From an uncultured Woeseiaceae bacterium (GTDB lineage: Bacteria > Pseudomonadota > Gammaproteobacteria > Steroidobacterales > Woeseiaceae), in assembly GCA_905480215.1 (NCBI GenBank), contig CAJQPL010000010.1, positions 1 through 64,000 on the forward strand: a stretch of DNA of 64,000 nt. The letters are read 5' to 3'. Both the position numbers and the translations under genes were made by a program. Under the pieces are notes generated by a model. It worked only from the letters and a program-made list of their open reading frames with translations. It was not told where the DNA came from and did not search any database. Positions 29,001-39,203 of the stretch are shown here, piece by piece. Within the stretch, counting starts at the first letter, position 1. The number at the start of each line of letters is the position of its first letter.

Positions 29001-32000
29001 TGAGCATCATTGAGACAGCAATGTTGCGGTCACGAACTGTGATCTTGTCATTGCTTATCGTTTTGATCGGCGGCGCCGTCACCTACACGACCATCCCCAA
29101 GGAAGCCGAGCCGGATATAGAAATTCCGATCGTTTATATAAGCATCAATCACGACGGAATTTCGCCCGAGGATGCAGAGCGTCTCCTGGTTCGTGTATTA
29201 GAGCAGGAATTGCGATCCATCGAAGGCATCAAGGAAATGACTGCCAATGCCTACGAAGGCGGTGCGAATGTACAGCTGGAGTTTGATGCAGGCGTTGATA
29301 CGAAGGTCGCACTGCAAGATGTTCGTGAAAAAGTTGACATGGCGAAGGCGGAGCTGCCTGGCGACACCGATGAACCGACCGTAAGCGAAGTCAAAGTGTC
29401 CCGCTTCGATCCAATGCTCGTCCTTAATCTTGCTGGCAACGTTCCAGAAAGAATGCTCACCAGAATAGCTGTCGATCTGAAAGAAAAAATCGAGAGTATC
29501 GTTGGCGTACTTGAAGTGAACCTGATCGGTACTCGTGAGGAGCTGATGGAGGTTGTGATTGATCCATTGGCGATGGAAAGTTACGGCCTTGATCAGGCGC
29601 AGATTATTCAGTTCGTCGATCGTAACAATCGCCTGGTCGCCGCCGGAGCGCTGCATTCAAGCGAGGGCCGCTTCCCGGTAAAGATTCCCGGTGTCTTTGA
29701 AAGTGCCGCCGACGTTCTCGATATGCCGATAAAGGCCGTCGGCGAGCGGGTGGTTCATTTTAAGGACATCGCAGAAGTTCGGCGGACCTATAAGGACGCT
29801 GAAAGTGTGGCACGACTCAACGGCAAGCCAGCGCTCGCCATTGAAGTCGTGCAACGCGGTGGCGCAAACGTCATCGAGACTATTGCATCGATAAAGGCGC
29901 TCTTGGCTGAAGAAAAGAAAATGTGGCCTCAGACCATCGAGATAGTCGCATCGCGTGACAAGTCGAAAGATGTCAATGACATGTTGTCTGAGTTGCAGAA
30001 TAACGTTCTGTCCGCGGTGCTTCTGGTCTTCATTGTAATTATCGGCATTCTCGGAATCCGTTCCGCATTGTTGGTCGGTGTTGCGATTCCCGGTAGCTTC
30101 TTGATGGGTATTTTATTGATTGGTTCGTTTGGCGTCACGATCAATATGATGGTTTTGTTTGCCTTGATTATGGCGGTAGGCATGTTGGTAGATGGCGCTA
30201 TCGTTGTGACCGAGATGGCTGACAGGCGAATGGCTGAAGGTGAGTCCAGGCACGACGCGTATTCCCGAGCTGCCATCCGCATGTCGTGGCCAATTATCGC
30301 ATCAACATGTACAACGCTCGCAGCCTTTGTACCGCTGGCTTTCTGGCCCGGTCAATCCGGCGAGTTTATGAAATTTTTGCCTATTACTCTTATTGCCGTT
30401 TTAGCAGCATCGTTGGTCATGGCGCTACTATTCGTACCTACTCTCGGGTCCATTTTCGGCAAGACGGGTGCGAATACCGAAGAATCTCGGCGCAACCTGG
30501 CTGCCGCAGAGACCGGTGATCTAGAAACCGTATCCGGATTCACTGGTCGATATATCAGATTCTTACAAGCTTCCTTAAAGCGTCCTTGGTTAAATGTTGG
30601 TGCTGTTTCGCTGCTTTTGATATCTATCTACACAGCCTTTATCTTTTTTGGCAAAGGCGTCGAATATTTTCCTGAGGTCGAACAACCATTTGGAATGATC
30701 GACATCCGTGCGCGTGGCGATCAATCAACAGCAGAACGAGACAACCTGGTTCGTCAAGTTGAAGAGCGCGTTCTCGGTATGCCCGAGATCGAATTCTTGT
30801 ATGCGAAGACCGGCGAAAACGATCAGGGGGCCGAGGATCAGATCGGGACATTGACGTTGAACTACATTGAATGGGATCAACGGCGAAAGGCGGATGACAT
30901 TCTTGCAGAAATACGCGATCGAACTTCTGATCTTGTAGGCATAAGAATCGAACCACGAAAACCCGATATGGGTCCGCCTATGGGGAAACCGATTCGCATT
31001 GAATTTGTATCGCGCTTCGATGATGCGCTCGAAGACTCGGTCGCTGAAGTACGCAGGGTGATGGAGGCCACCAGCGGCATTGTCAATATTGAAGACAGTC
31101 GACCACTGCCGGGTATTGAATGGCAAATCAAAGTCGATCGCGCAGAGGCCGCGCGATTCGGTGCTGATATATCATTGGTTGGCGCCATGGTTCAGCTGGT
31201 AACCAACGGCATTAAGATTGGTGAGTATCGACCGGATGATAGTGATGAAGAAATCGACATTCGCGTGCGCTATCCGGAAAGTAGTCGAAGTCTTTCGCAG
31301 ATAGACGAACTCCGCATTCCGTCAGAGCAAGGACTGGTTCCGATCAGCACTTTCGTAAAACGAGTTCCCGCGCAAAAAGTCGGCAATATCCAGCGCATCG
31401 ATATGCGTCGAATGATGTCGATTGACGCCGATGTCGATGCCGAATTTCTTGTCAACGATGTCGTCGCAGAACTTCGTCAGGAAATGCCGAGTCTGAAAAT
31501 CGACCCGCGTGTCAGTATGACTTTCGGTGGAAGTACGCAGGACCAAGAGGACGATCAGGCGTTCCTCGCCAAGGCGATGCTCATAGCGCTCGCAGCCATG
31601 GCGATTATTTTGGTCACGCAATTTAATAGCATCTATCAAGCTGGCTTGATCCTGACGGCGGTAGTTTTCTCGACCGGGGGTGTAATGCTGGGACTCCTGA
31701 TAACCGGCAAAGCGTTTGGCGTAATAATGAGCAGCATCGGAGTCATCACCCTCGCTGGCATTGTCGTCAATAACAATATCGTTCTGATCGATACCTACAA
31801 CGTATTGCGCGCCCGGGGCAAGCAGCCGTTTGAGGCGATAATGCGAACCTGCGCTATTCGCCTGCGCCCCGTCCTGTTAACAACCGTTACGACGATTGTG
31901 GGTTTGATGCCAATGGTATTCGGCGTCAATATCAATCTCGTTGACCGATCGGTGTCCATTGGAGCTCCCAGCTCCCAATGGTGGTCTCAACTGGCATCTG

Positions 32001-32143
32001 CGGTCGCGGGTGGGCTGGCATTCGCTACCATTTTGACCTTGGTACTTACGCCAAGCCTCCTCATGATTCAGGCCAATGTCCGTTCCAAGATTGCGGATCG
32101 TCGGAAACGTATTGCTGGCGCCGCGACGCCCGCCACGCATTAG
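29000..32143 (+). CDS. RND efflux transporter permease
   Basis: 1047 aa; AGIVVNNNIVLIDTYN, RLRPVLLTTVTTIVGLMPM; start overlaps the MFP stop. Confidence 0.95.
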   Translation: MSIIETAMLRSRTVILSLLIVLIGGAVTYTTIPKEAEPDIEIPIVYISINHDGISPEDAERLLVRVLEQELRSIEGIKEMTANAYEGGANVQLEFDAGVDTKVALQDVREKVDMAKAELPGDTDEPTVSEVKVSRFDPMLVLNLAGNVPERMLTRIAVDLKEKIESIVGVLEVNLIGTREELMEVVIDPLAMESYGLDQAQIIQFVDRNNRLVAAGALHSSEGRFPVKIPGVFESAADVLDMPIKAVGERVVHFKDIAEVRRTYKDAESVARLNGKPALAIEVVQRGGANVIETIASIKALLAEEKKMWPQTIEIVASRDKSKDVNDMLSELQNNVLSAVLLVFIVIIGILGIRSALLVGVAIPGSFLMGILLIGSFGVTINMMVLFALIMAVGMLVDGAIVVTEMADRRMAEGESRHDAYSRAAIRMSWPIIASTCTTLAAFVPLAFWPGQSGEFMKFLPITLIAVLAASLVMALLFVPTLGSIFGKTGANTEESRRNLAAAETGDLETVSGFTGRYIRFLQASLKRPWLNVGAVSLLLISIYTAFIFFGKGVEYFPEVEQPFGMIDIRARGDQSTAERDNLVRQVEERVLGMPEIEFLYAKTGENDQGAEDQIGTLTLNYIEWDQRRKADDILAEIRDRTSDLVGIRIEPRKPDMGPPMGKPIRIEFVSRFDDALEDSVAEVRRVMEATSGIVNIEDSRPLPGIEWQIKVDRAEAARFGADISLVGAMVQLVTNGIKIGEYRPDDSDEEIDIRVRYPESSRSLSQIDELRIPSEQGLVPISTFVKRVPAQKVGNIQRIDMRRMMSIDADVDAEFLVNDVVAELRQEMPSLKIDPRVSMTFGGSTQDQEDDQAFLAKAMLIALAAMAIILVTQFNSIYQAGLILTAVVFSTGGVMLGLLITGKAFGVIMSSIGVITLAGIVVNNNIVLIDTYNVLRARGKQPFEAIMRTCAIRLRPVLLTTVTTIVGLMPMVFGVNINLVDRSVSIGAPSSQWWSQLASAVAGGLAFATILTLVLTPSLLMIQANVRSKIADRRKRIAGAATPATH

Positions 32144-32901
32144 CGGCGAATCATTCGCTGCAGGCCAGTGACGCCCAACAGACCTAGCAGCAAAAACCAG
32201 CTCGTCGATCCACCACCTTCGCTGACAATGACGGTCGTTGTTCCGAGCGGTGAGTCTCTGCCTGCATCTTCAAGCGGCAAGTACGACAGCTCTGAGGAAT
32301 CGTCTGGTCCAAAGCTGGCGAGAAAGTTGCCATCATAGGCGTCGTATAATTCGATAAGGATATCGTAGTCGCCCGTTGGGTATCCGCTAACAAGCTCTGT
32401 ATCGACAATGTATTCATCATTGCTCGATGCACCGAAGATGGTGAAATCCTGCGTCGAAACGAATTCGTTCCACGGCCCCAGCTCATAGCTAAGATAGATG
32501 ACAGCATAGACATCTGCTTCGCCATAAACTGTATCGGCGTCGAACAACAAATCGATCCCGGTATAGAAGCCATCGAAATCCAGATCGGCATACAGATCGA
32601 CATCTGCATCGTAGATCCAGAAATCCGCGCTGGCTGATTGAGACCCATTGGCCGAAAGTTTTTGCTGCCCAGCAACTCTTGGCGTCAGCCCTCTCTTGCC
32701 CGTGGTTATCAGCGGCTCAAATTCGTCTCGCGACGCTATGCCGTCGCCATCCGATCCGCGTTGCATACCTTGGCCTTGCGACGTAATACTCGTACGCTTC
32801 TCTATGTTCTCAGTAGCGTATGCAGAGACTGTTCCGGCGAGCAACAAAAATGCGAACGCGGCGTACAAAATTGCGCGGATACTTCGTATTTGAGTTTTCA
32901 T
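32140..32901 (-). CDS. Choice-of-anchor H / GlyGly-CTERM-like secreted protein
   Basis: Signal peptide; C-terminus GGGSTSWFLLLGLLGVTGLQRMIRR (Gly-rich, TM, basic tail). Confidence 0.65.
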   Translation of the reverse strand: MKTQIRSIRAILYAAFAFLLLAGTVSAYATENIEKRTSITSQGQGMQRGSDGDGIASRDEFEPLITTGKRGLTPRVAGQQKLSANGSQSASADFWIYDADVDLYADLDFDGFYTGIDLLFDADTVYGEADVYAVIYLSYELGPWNEFVSTQDFTIFGASSNDEYIVDTELVSGYPTGDYDILIELYDAYDGNFLASFGPDDSSELSYLPLEDAGRDSPLGTTTVIVSEGGGSTSWFLLLGLLGVTGLQRMIRR

Positions 32902-33033
32902 TTTCCTGTCCTTTTGAACATTACGCGTTCATTAGAACCTCCAGTCGCTGAATCGCGGCTGAACTTGTGTCCTTGCTTGAAAACTCATGCGATCATGTTC
33001 AGCTGATATTCATGATCAACGAAAAACATAATA

Positions 33034-33909
33034 TTGAACACGACCAGGGCGGATAACATTGGAAAATCCATCACCTGGATCCTACTCGGCGTCTCGGGTG
33101 GGCTGGGTCTGGATTTGTGTGCAAAAGAACTTCTGCAGGATTATTCACTGCAAGAATTTATTTTTATACGCAGCGCCATCGGCGTGCTTGTTTTTCTATT
33201 AATAGCGCCGATCTTCTTCGGTGGCCACAAGATGCTGCACACAGCGCGTTGGAAGTGGCACGCGCTGCGATCCACGCTAGCAATCGGTGCTATGTATGGA
33301 TTCTTTTACGGCCTTTCGAAAATGCCGCTTGTTAATGCGCTGACCCTGGGTTTCACAGCACCGCTAATGGTCACAGCATTATCGAGCATCTTCCTCGGTG
33401 ACCATATCGGGCGGCACCGTTGGGGCGCTGTGGTTGTTGGGTTTATCGGTACGTTAGTCATGCTGCGCCCGGGAAGTGGCGAGTTTACCTTCGCCTCGAT
33501 GGCTATATTGATAGCTGCATTCTGCTATGCGACGCAGGCAATTACGGCACGTTATCTTAAAGATGAATCGATGCTGTCGATGGCAGTCTATGTCGTGCTC
33601 GGTCCGATGTTGGTCGCGAGTTTCTTTATCAACAACGAAACGTGGATTACGCCAGACAGCAAAGGTTGGATATTGATGCTTGGCGCCGGACTATGCTCCG
33701 TCGTAACCTGGATCGGGTTCATCAACGGCTATCGCGGAACATCGCCCGCTATTCTGGCGCCGTTCGAGTACGCAGCACTAATCGGCGGAGCAATTGCCGG
33801 CTATCTAATTTGGGGAGAAGTTCCCGACCGCTGGGTACTCGCCGGAGGAATGATCATTATCGCCTCCGGCCTATATGTCGTTTATAGAGAAGTCGGTCGA
33901 CTAAACTAG
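33034..33909 (+). CDS. DMT-family (EamA) transporter
   Basis: ~10 TM; PLVNALTLGFTAPLMVTALSSIFLGDHIGRHRWGAVVVGFIGTLVMLRPG. Confidence 0.9.
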   Translation: MNTTRADNIGKSITWILLGVSGGLGLDLCAKELLQDYSLQEFIFIRSAIGVLVFLLIAPIFFGGHKMLHTARWKWHALRSTLAIGAMYGFFYGLSKMPLVNALTLGFTAPLMVTALSSIFLGDHIGRHRWGAVVVGFIGTLVMLRPGSGEFTFASMAILIAAFCYATQAITARYLKDESMLSMAVYVVLGPMLVASFFINNETWITPDSKGWILMLGAGLCSVVTWIGFINGYRGTSPAILAPFEYAALIGGAIAGYLIWGEVPDRWVLAGGMIIIASGLYVVYREVGRLN

Positions 33910-34352
33910 TCAATATCTCCAGCGACAAAACCCGCGATCTCCGATGGTGTGGCCTGCAATGCAATAGCAACCCGATCAAAGAAATCAACTTCAAGCACGC
34001 TGACATTGCTATCGCTACGAAACACATCGGCAAGCGCGCCAATGACGGTAGAGCGTTGCGCGATAGATAGTTTCTTGCGCACGCTGCCAAGATACTTGCG
34101 CAACGTTGCTTCTGCATATAACTCAGAGCGCGCCGCTACCCGGATATCAGCCGAGCTGAATTCTTCGCCAGTACAATTCTTAAGAATCGCCTGAATCCTC
34201 TCGACCTCAACACTTTGAATATTGATATCAGCGTCGGCCGCACGCGCAAGCGTCATTAGCAAGACTTCTTTGAACAGCTCATTCTGCTGCTCGCCGCTGA
34301 CTTCAGCCCCGCCGAAGAGATTGAGGACGTTCTTAAGATCTGCAATTGCCAT
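33906..34352 (-). CDS. TerB family protein
   Basis: LARAADADINIQSVEVERIQAIL; DVFRSDSNVSVLEVDFFDRVA. Confidence 0.7.
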   Translation of the reverse strand: MAIADLKNVLNLFGGAEVSGEQQNELFKEVLLMTLARAADADINIQSVEVERIQAILKNCTGEEFSSADIRVAARSELYAEATLRKYLGSVRKKLSIAQRSTVIGALADVFRSDSNVSVLEVDFFDRVAIALQATPSEIAGFVAGDID

Positions 34353-34507
34353 GGTTGTTCTCTTTTTTTATATGGTTGGCTGAGCGGGTAATAATAACCC
34401 GAATAACACAGACTATTGAAGGCGTTTTTTAAACTTATTTTCTTTTTGGAATTTATACACTTACAGGAGATACTGGGGTCGGGCAAATAAACAAAAGGAG
34501 GTGATCC

Positions 34508-34588
34508 ATGTCTAGTGGGATAACAGAGGTATCTAGAAAACTCAGAGTTCTGAAACGAATGACGGAGCATCGTCACGAATTTCACTGA
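34508..34588 (+). CDS. 26-aa micro-ORF with 13-nt perfect anti-SD complement (not in ORF track)
   Basis: AAGGAGGTGATCC immediately before ATG; MSSGITEVSRKLRVLKRMTEHRHEFH*; terminator follows. Confidence 0.55.
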   Translation: MSSGITEVSRKLRVLKRMTEHRHEFH

Positions 34589-34616
34589 CTCTCCTTTTTA
34601 GACACCCAGTCTCACA

Positions 34617-34649
34617 GAAGGCCGCAGCGATGCGGCCTTCTTTGTTTTT
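34617..34649 (+). terminator. Intrinsic terminator
   Basis: GAAGGCCGCA-GCGA-TGCGGCCTTC (10-bp stem), then TTTGTTTTT. Confidence 0.9.
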
Positions 34650-34669
34650 GGGGAATTTACTAAGAACGC

Positions 34670-35941
34670 TCAGGTAGCCAGAATTGGGCCCAGTGCTTCT
34701 AACAATTCGTCTATTTCCGACTTGCTATTGTAATGCACAGGTCCGACCCGAATTGCGCCGCCCGACTCGTGTATGCCCAGTACTTTCACGGCTTCAACAG
34801 CGTAGTTGTGGCCGCTCCAGACGAAGATATTCTGGTGTGCAAGCGCTTCGGCGACAACGTCCGGCGCTACGCTTGCATGCGTGAAGGAAACCGTGGGCAC
34901 TCGACGGTCGTACGCATCGACCGCAGTTACGCCTTGCACGGTGATACCAGCAATCGAAGTGAGTCCATCAATTAAATGGCTAGCCAGTTCTTTTTCATAG
35001 TCGAACAACAAGCTCATGGCAGCATGAACATCCCTGCGACGACCTGAGAATTGCGACCATTCGCTGGCGTATTCTGTTGCCATCGATGAACCGATCGAGG
35101 CGAAGTAGTCGATAGTTGCTGTTATCCCAGCGATCCCTTCATGACTCTGTGTTCCGGTTTCGAAGCACCACGGCAGCTCAGCTGGCGACGGACGAACTTT
35201 ATAGGGTTCGAGTTGTTCCATCACATCCCGACGACCCCACAGTATTCCCTGGTGCGGGCCGAAAAACTTGTAGGATGAACAAACAAAAAAATCGCAACCC
35301 ATATCCTGAACATCAGTTGCGATATGTGGGGCCGATTGAACGCCGTCAATGAATGACATTGCCCCGGCGGCGCGTGCTTTCGCACAGATCGTTTTGACGT
35401 CATTAATCGTGCCGATGAGGTTACTGGCGCCGCCGACACAAACCAGGCGCGTGCGCTCGCTGATGAGCTCATCCAGCACTTGCAGATCAAACTCGTAGGT
35501 CTCGGCGCTAAACGGCAACCATTTCACCTCGAGATCAAGGTCTCGAGCTAACAGCACCCATGGCCATACGTTCGCATCGTGGTCCATCTGCGAGACGATA
35601 ATTTCATCACCAGCTTGCAGCAGTCGACCAATCGATCGCGACAAGTGCAAGGTCATGGTTGTCATGTTCTGACCGAAGACGATTTCGTCAGCGGACGGTG
35701 CATTAATAAAGTCAGCCATTGCTTCTCTGGCGGACAAAACGACCGCATCTGCAGCAACTGCCGTCGCGAAGTAACCGCCGAGATTCGCATTTGTATTGAG
35801 TAAACAGTCGGACACCGCATTCGCAACCACACTGGGTACTTGAGTACCGGCCGGGTTGTCAAAATAAATTCGGCGCATGCCGTTATCACTTAGCGCTAGC
35901 GCAGGAAACTGCGCGCGCACTGCTTCAAGATCGAAAGACAT
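34670..35941 (-). CDS. Aminotransferase class V / cysteine desulfurase-like
   Basis: RRIYFDNPAGTQVPSVV, SQMDHDANVWPW, CSSYKFFGPHQGILWGR. Confidence 0.9.
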   Translation of the reverse strand: MSFDLEAVRAQFPALALSDNGMRRIYFDNPAGTQVPSVVANAVSDCLLNTNANLGGYFATAVAADAVVLSAREAMADFINAPSADEIVFGQNMTTMTLHLSRSIGRLLQAGDEIIVSQMDHDANVWPWVLLARDLDLEVKWLPFSAETYEFDLQVLDELISERTRLVCVGGASNLIGTINDVKTICAKARAAGAMSFIDGVQSAPHIATDVQDMGCDFFVCSSYKFFGPHQGILWGRRDVMEQLEPYKVRPSPAELPWCFETGTQSHEGIAGITATIDYFASIGSSMATEYASEWSQFSGRRRDVHAAMSLLFDYEKELASHLIDGLTSIAGITVQGVTAVDAYDRRVPTVSFTHASVAPDVVAEALAHQNIFVWSGHNYAVEAVKVLGIHESGGAIRVGPVHYNSKSEIDELLEALGPILAT

Positions 35942-35944
35942 GAA

Positions 35945-36151
35945 TTAGTCCTGTGGCTTGCCGCCCCACTTCTCCATATGTGCTTCATTAGCACTCTGGC
36001 GAACTTTCGCATGGCGGCGATTTAGGTTTAGGGAGTCTGGGTCGCATACTTCAGCCCTGATTATGCCGAGATCGCTGGCTGCATCGAATAAACTCGGATA
36101 CCAGCGCTCCCAATTGGGAAGTAGCGCTTCAACTTGCTCGCGAAGGTTCAT
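35945..36151 (-). CDS. 68-aa conserved-looking hypothetical protein
   Basis: MNLREQVEALLPNWERWYPSLFDAASDLGIIRAEVCDPDSLNLNRRHAKVRQSANEAHMEKWGGKPQD; collinear with flanking operon. Confidence 0.5.
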   Translation of the reverse strand: MNLREQVEALLPNWERWYPSLFDAASDLGIIRAEVCDPDSLNLNRRHAKVRQSANEAHMEKWGGKPQD

Positions 36152-36320
36152 TGCCGCAATGTAACTGAGCGACTGCGACAAGACAATGGCATTTACACCA
36201 CAAACGGATGAGACGCCGAACTGGAAAGTCTTCGCGACGAACTTGGCGAAGAATGGGACAAGACCGTTTTCGCCGTTGTCACAGAATTCAGTCACACAGT
36301 TCGTGTTTCCTGACAGCGCC

Positions 36321-37376
36321 CTAGCGGTAACGGTTCTGCAGTTTCTTTAGCTCTTTACCGCCGGGGTGTAGCCCGTCAAGTGGTAGTTGCGACAATGGCG
36401 AGTCAATATTACCCATTAACTCGTGCATTTCTGCTCTTGATTCGTCGAGGTACAATAGCCCAGTCGTTATTTCACCCGCATTGAAACGTTCGCGTAAAAA
36501 TTTAAACGCTGACGATCTACTTGTGAGGTCATAGTCCTTATCGACCTTGCGTAGAACAATCGTGCTGCCATCATGCATTTCGATTGGCATGGCATCGCCC
36601 TCGGCATAGGCTGCTTTGATTTCTTCGGCAGGCGGCACATAGTCCATATCGACTACGTGGTGATAGAACTGACGTGTATGCGCGTAACTCTTGGTCGAAC
36701 CCTCATGGTCATTGAATGTAACGCAGGGACTGACAATATCGAGTAGCGCGAAACCACGATGCATCAACGCGCCTTTGATCAGGGGTACCAGTTGTTCTTT
36801 GTCGCCCGAAAAACTTCGCGCGATATAGGTCGCACCAAGACTTAGTGCGGTACTGACCGGATCAATCGGTTCCTGATTGTTCGGCTCACCCTTCTTTGGC
36901 TTGCTACCAATATCTGCAGAAGCTGAAAACTGGCCTTTGGTGAGACCGTAAACACCGTTATTCTCGATGATGTAGCACATATTCAAGTTGCGGCGGATTG
37001 CGTGAACAAATTGGCCGACACCGATCGAGAGCGAATCACCATCACCCGACACGCCAACATACATCAGGTCTCGATTGGCAGCATTTGCACCGGTCGTAAC
37101 GGAAGGCATGCGCCCATGTACCGAATTGAAGCCATGCGATTGACTAACGAAATAGGCCGGCGTCTTCGAGGAGCACCCAATACCGCTCATCTTTGCCAAC
37201 ATGTGCGGCTCGATACCCAACTCAAACACTGCCTGAACGATCGCAGCGGTAACCGAATCATGCCCGCAGCCTGCGCAAAGCGTAGATACGGTACCTTCAT
37301 AATCGCGTGCTGTTAGTCCGAGCTTATTCTTCGGAATGCCGGGGTGCGTAATCTTCGGTTTGGCTATGAAACTCAT
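36321..37376 (-). CDS. 2-oxoacid:ferredoxin oxidoreductase subunit beta
   Basis: TLCAGCGHDSVTAAI, SGIGCSSKTPAYF, GDGDSLSIGVGQFVHAIRRNLN (TPP binding). Confidence 0.93.
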   Translation of the reverse strand: MSFIAKPKITHPGIPKNKLGLTARDYEGTVSTLCAGCGHDSVTAAIVQAVFELGIEPHMLAKMSGIGCSSKTPAYFVSQSHGFNSVHGRMPSVTTGANAANRDLMYVGVSGDGDSLSIGVGQFVHAIRRNLNMCYIIENNGVYGLTKGQFSASADIGSKPKKGEPNNQEPIDPVSTALSLGATYIARSFSGDKEQLVPLIKGALMHRGFALLDIVSPCVTFNDHEGSTKSYAHTRQFYHHVVDMDYVPPAEEIKAAYAEGDAMPIEMHDGSTIVLRKVDKDYDLTSRSSAFKFLRERFNAGEITTGLLYLDESRAEMHELMGNIDSPLSQLPLDGLHPGGKELKKLQNRYR

Positions 37377-37391
37377 ATCTTGTGTTTGTGC

Positions 37392-39194
37392 CTAGGCGGC
37401 ACGCCCCTTTGCAATTTCTTCCAGGACACTGTCGACAACGAAGCCCGCGTTAATCGGCATGCCGTTGTAGTGCAATAAGGAAACCAGCTTCCGCTGATCC
37501 GCCTCGATGTCATTAATTAGCAATGTTCTTAGTTGCGCATCGCGATTCTGTTCGACAACGTAGATTACGTCATGCTGTTCAACAAACTCTTTTACTTCGT
37601 CAGCAAATGGGAATGCCTTGATACGGCAATAGTTCAGGCCAATATTTTGTCCCGCCAATCGATCCAGTGCTTCTTTGCACGCGCCGTCGCCGCTGCCAAT
37701 AGTAATCACACCAGCGTTATTGAATTTTGAATATTGGATATCCGGTTTCGGCAAGATCTTACGAGCCGTTTCCCATTTTACGAGCAGGCGATCAACGACG
37801 TCCTGATAGGCCGCTGAATCTTCGGTATAGCCGCCGAACTTTGTGTGGCCCGAGCCGCGAGTAAAATACGCGCCTTTCGGATGCACGCCTGGCAAGGTTC
37901 GATACGGTATGCCATCGCCATCGACATCAAGATAGCGATGAAATTTCTCCATCTCTTCAAGCTCCGCGGCACCGAGAACCTTGCCGCGATCCGGAACGTA
38001 ATTCTCGTCCCACTCCAACTCAGGAATCATCCAGTCGTTCATACCGATATCCAGATCCGACATGACGATAACCGGCGTTTGCAGACGCTCGGCCAGGTCG
38101 AAAGAATCCACCGCGGTATGAAAACACTCCGCCGGGTCAGCCGGGAAAAGCAGGACATGTTTGGTGTCACCGTGGGACGCGAACGCACAACTAATAATGT
38201 CGCACTGTTGCGTTCGTGTAGGCATTCCGGTTGATGGGCCGGTGCGTTGCACATTGAAAATGACAGTAGGTATTTCAGCGTAATACGCATAGCCGATAAA
38301 TTCGCTCATCAATGAAATACCCGGTCCACTGGTCGGCGTAAACGAGCGAGCGCCATTCCAGGCGGCGCCGATGACCATACCAATGGCGGCCAGTTCATCT
38401 TCGGCCTGGATCACGGCATAAGTCGCTTTTCCGCTATCGGGGTCGACGCGGTAGCGCGAACAAAAATTGCGGAACGCGTCCATAAGCGATGTTGAGGGCG
38501 TGATCGGATACCAGGCGCCGACCGTCGCGCCAGCGTACATGCAACCAAGGCCCGCCGCCGTGTTGCCATCGATAATGATACTGCCTGATGTGGCATCCAT
38601 CGCTTCGACGCGCATATCCAATGGACAAACGACGTGCTTCTGCGCGTAGTCGTAACCGAGTCGAATCGCTTTCATGTTGGATTCGATCAAGTGCGCCTTC
38701 GCGGCGAAGGTTTCTTCGAGAAGCGTAGTAATGATCTTTAGATCGAGATCTAGCAAAGCCGCGATGGCGCCGACATATGCGATATTCTTTATCAGAATTC
38801 TGGCGCGTGCACCGTCGAAACTCTCGTTGCACAAGCGAGAAAACGGAATGCCGATGACTGTAATGTCTTCGCGATTCAGCATTTGGCTGCGTGGCCACGT
38901 GGAGTCGTAGACCAGCCAACCGCCAGGTTCAACATCAGCCATATCCTGCGCATAGGTTTGCGCATTCATGGCAACCATCACGTCGACCCGATTGGACCGC
39001 GACTGATAGCCGTCACCGCTTACGCGTATCTCGTACCAGGTAGGCAGACCCTGAATATTCGATGGGAAGTAATTCTTGCCAACGACCGGCACACCCATTC
39101 GAAAGATGGCTTTGCGAAGCAAACCGTTAGCACTGGCAGACCCAGTACCGTTCACGGTACCTATTTTGATAACAACGTCGTTTACAGTTGCCAC
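37392..39194 (-). CDS. 2-oxoacid:acceptor oxidoreductase subunit alpha (gamma-alpha fusion)
   Basis: Gamma domain N-terminus, then YPITPSTSLMDAFR, AIQAEDELAAIGMVIGAAWNGARSFTPTSGPGISLM. Confidence 0.93.
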   Translation of the reverse strand: MATVNDVVIKIGTVNGTGSASANGLLRKAIFRMGVPVVGKNYFPSNIQGLPTWYEIRVSGDGYQSRSNRVDVMVAMNAQTYAQDMADVEPGGWLVYDSTWPRSQMLNREDITVIGIPFSRLCNESFDGARARILIKNIAYVGAIAALLDLDLKIITTLLEETFAAKAHLIESNMKAIRLGYDYAQKHVVCPLDMRVEAMDATSGSIIIDGNTAAGLGCMYAGATVGAWYPITPSTSLMDAFRNFCSRYRVDPDSGKATYAVIQAEDELAAIGMVIGAAWNGARSFTPTSGPGISLMSEFIGYAYYAEIPTVIFNVQRTGPSTGMPTRTQQCDIISCAFASHGDTKHVLLFPADPAECFHTAVDSFDLAERLQTPVIVMSDLDIGMNDWMIPELEWDENYVPDRGKVLGAAELEEMEKFHRYLDVDGDGIPYRTLPGVHPKGAYFTRGSGHTKFGGYTEDSAAYQDVVDRLLVKWETARKILPKPDIQYSKFNNAGVITIGSGDGACKEALDRLAGQNIGLNYCRIKAFPFADEVKEFVEQHDVIYVVEQNRDAQLRTLLINDIEADQRKLVSLLHYNGMPINAGFVVDSVLEEIAKGRAA

Positions 39195-39203
39195 TGGGAT
39201 CCT

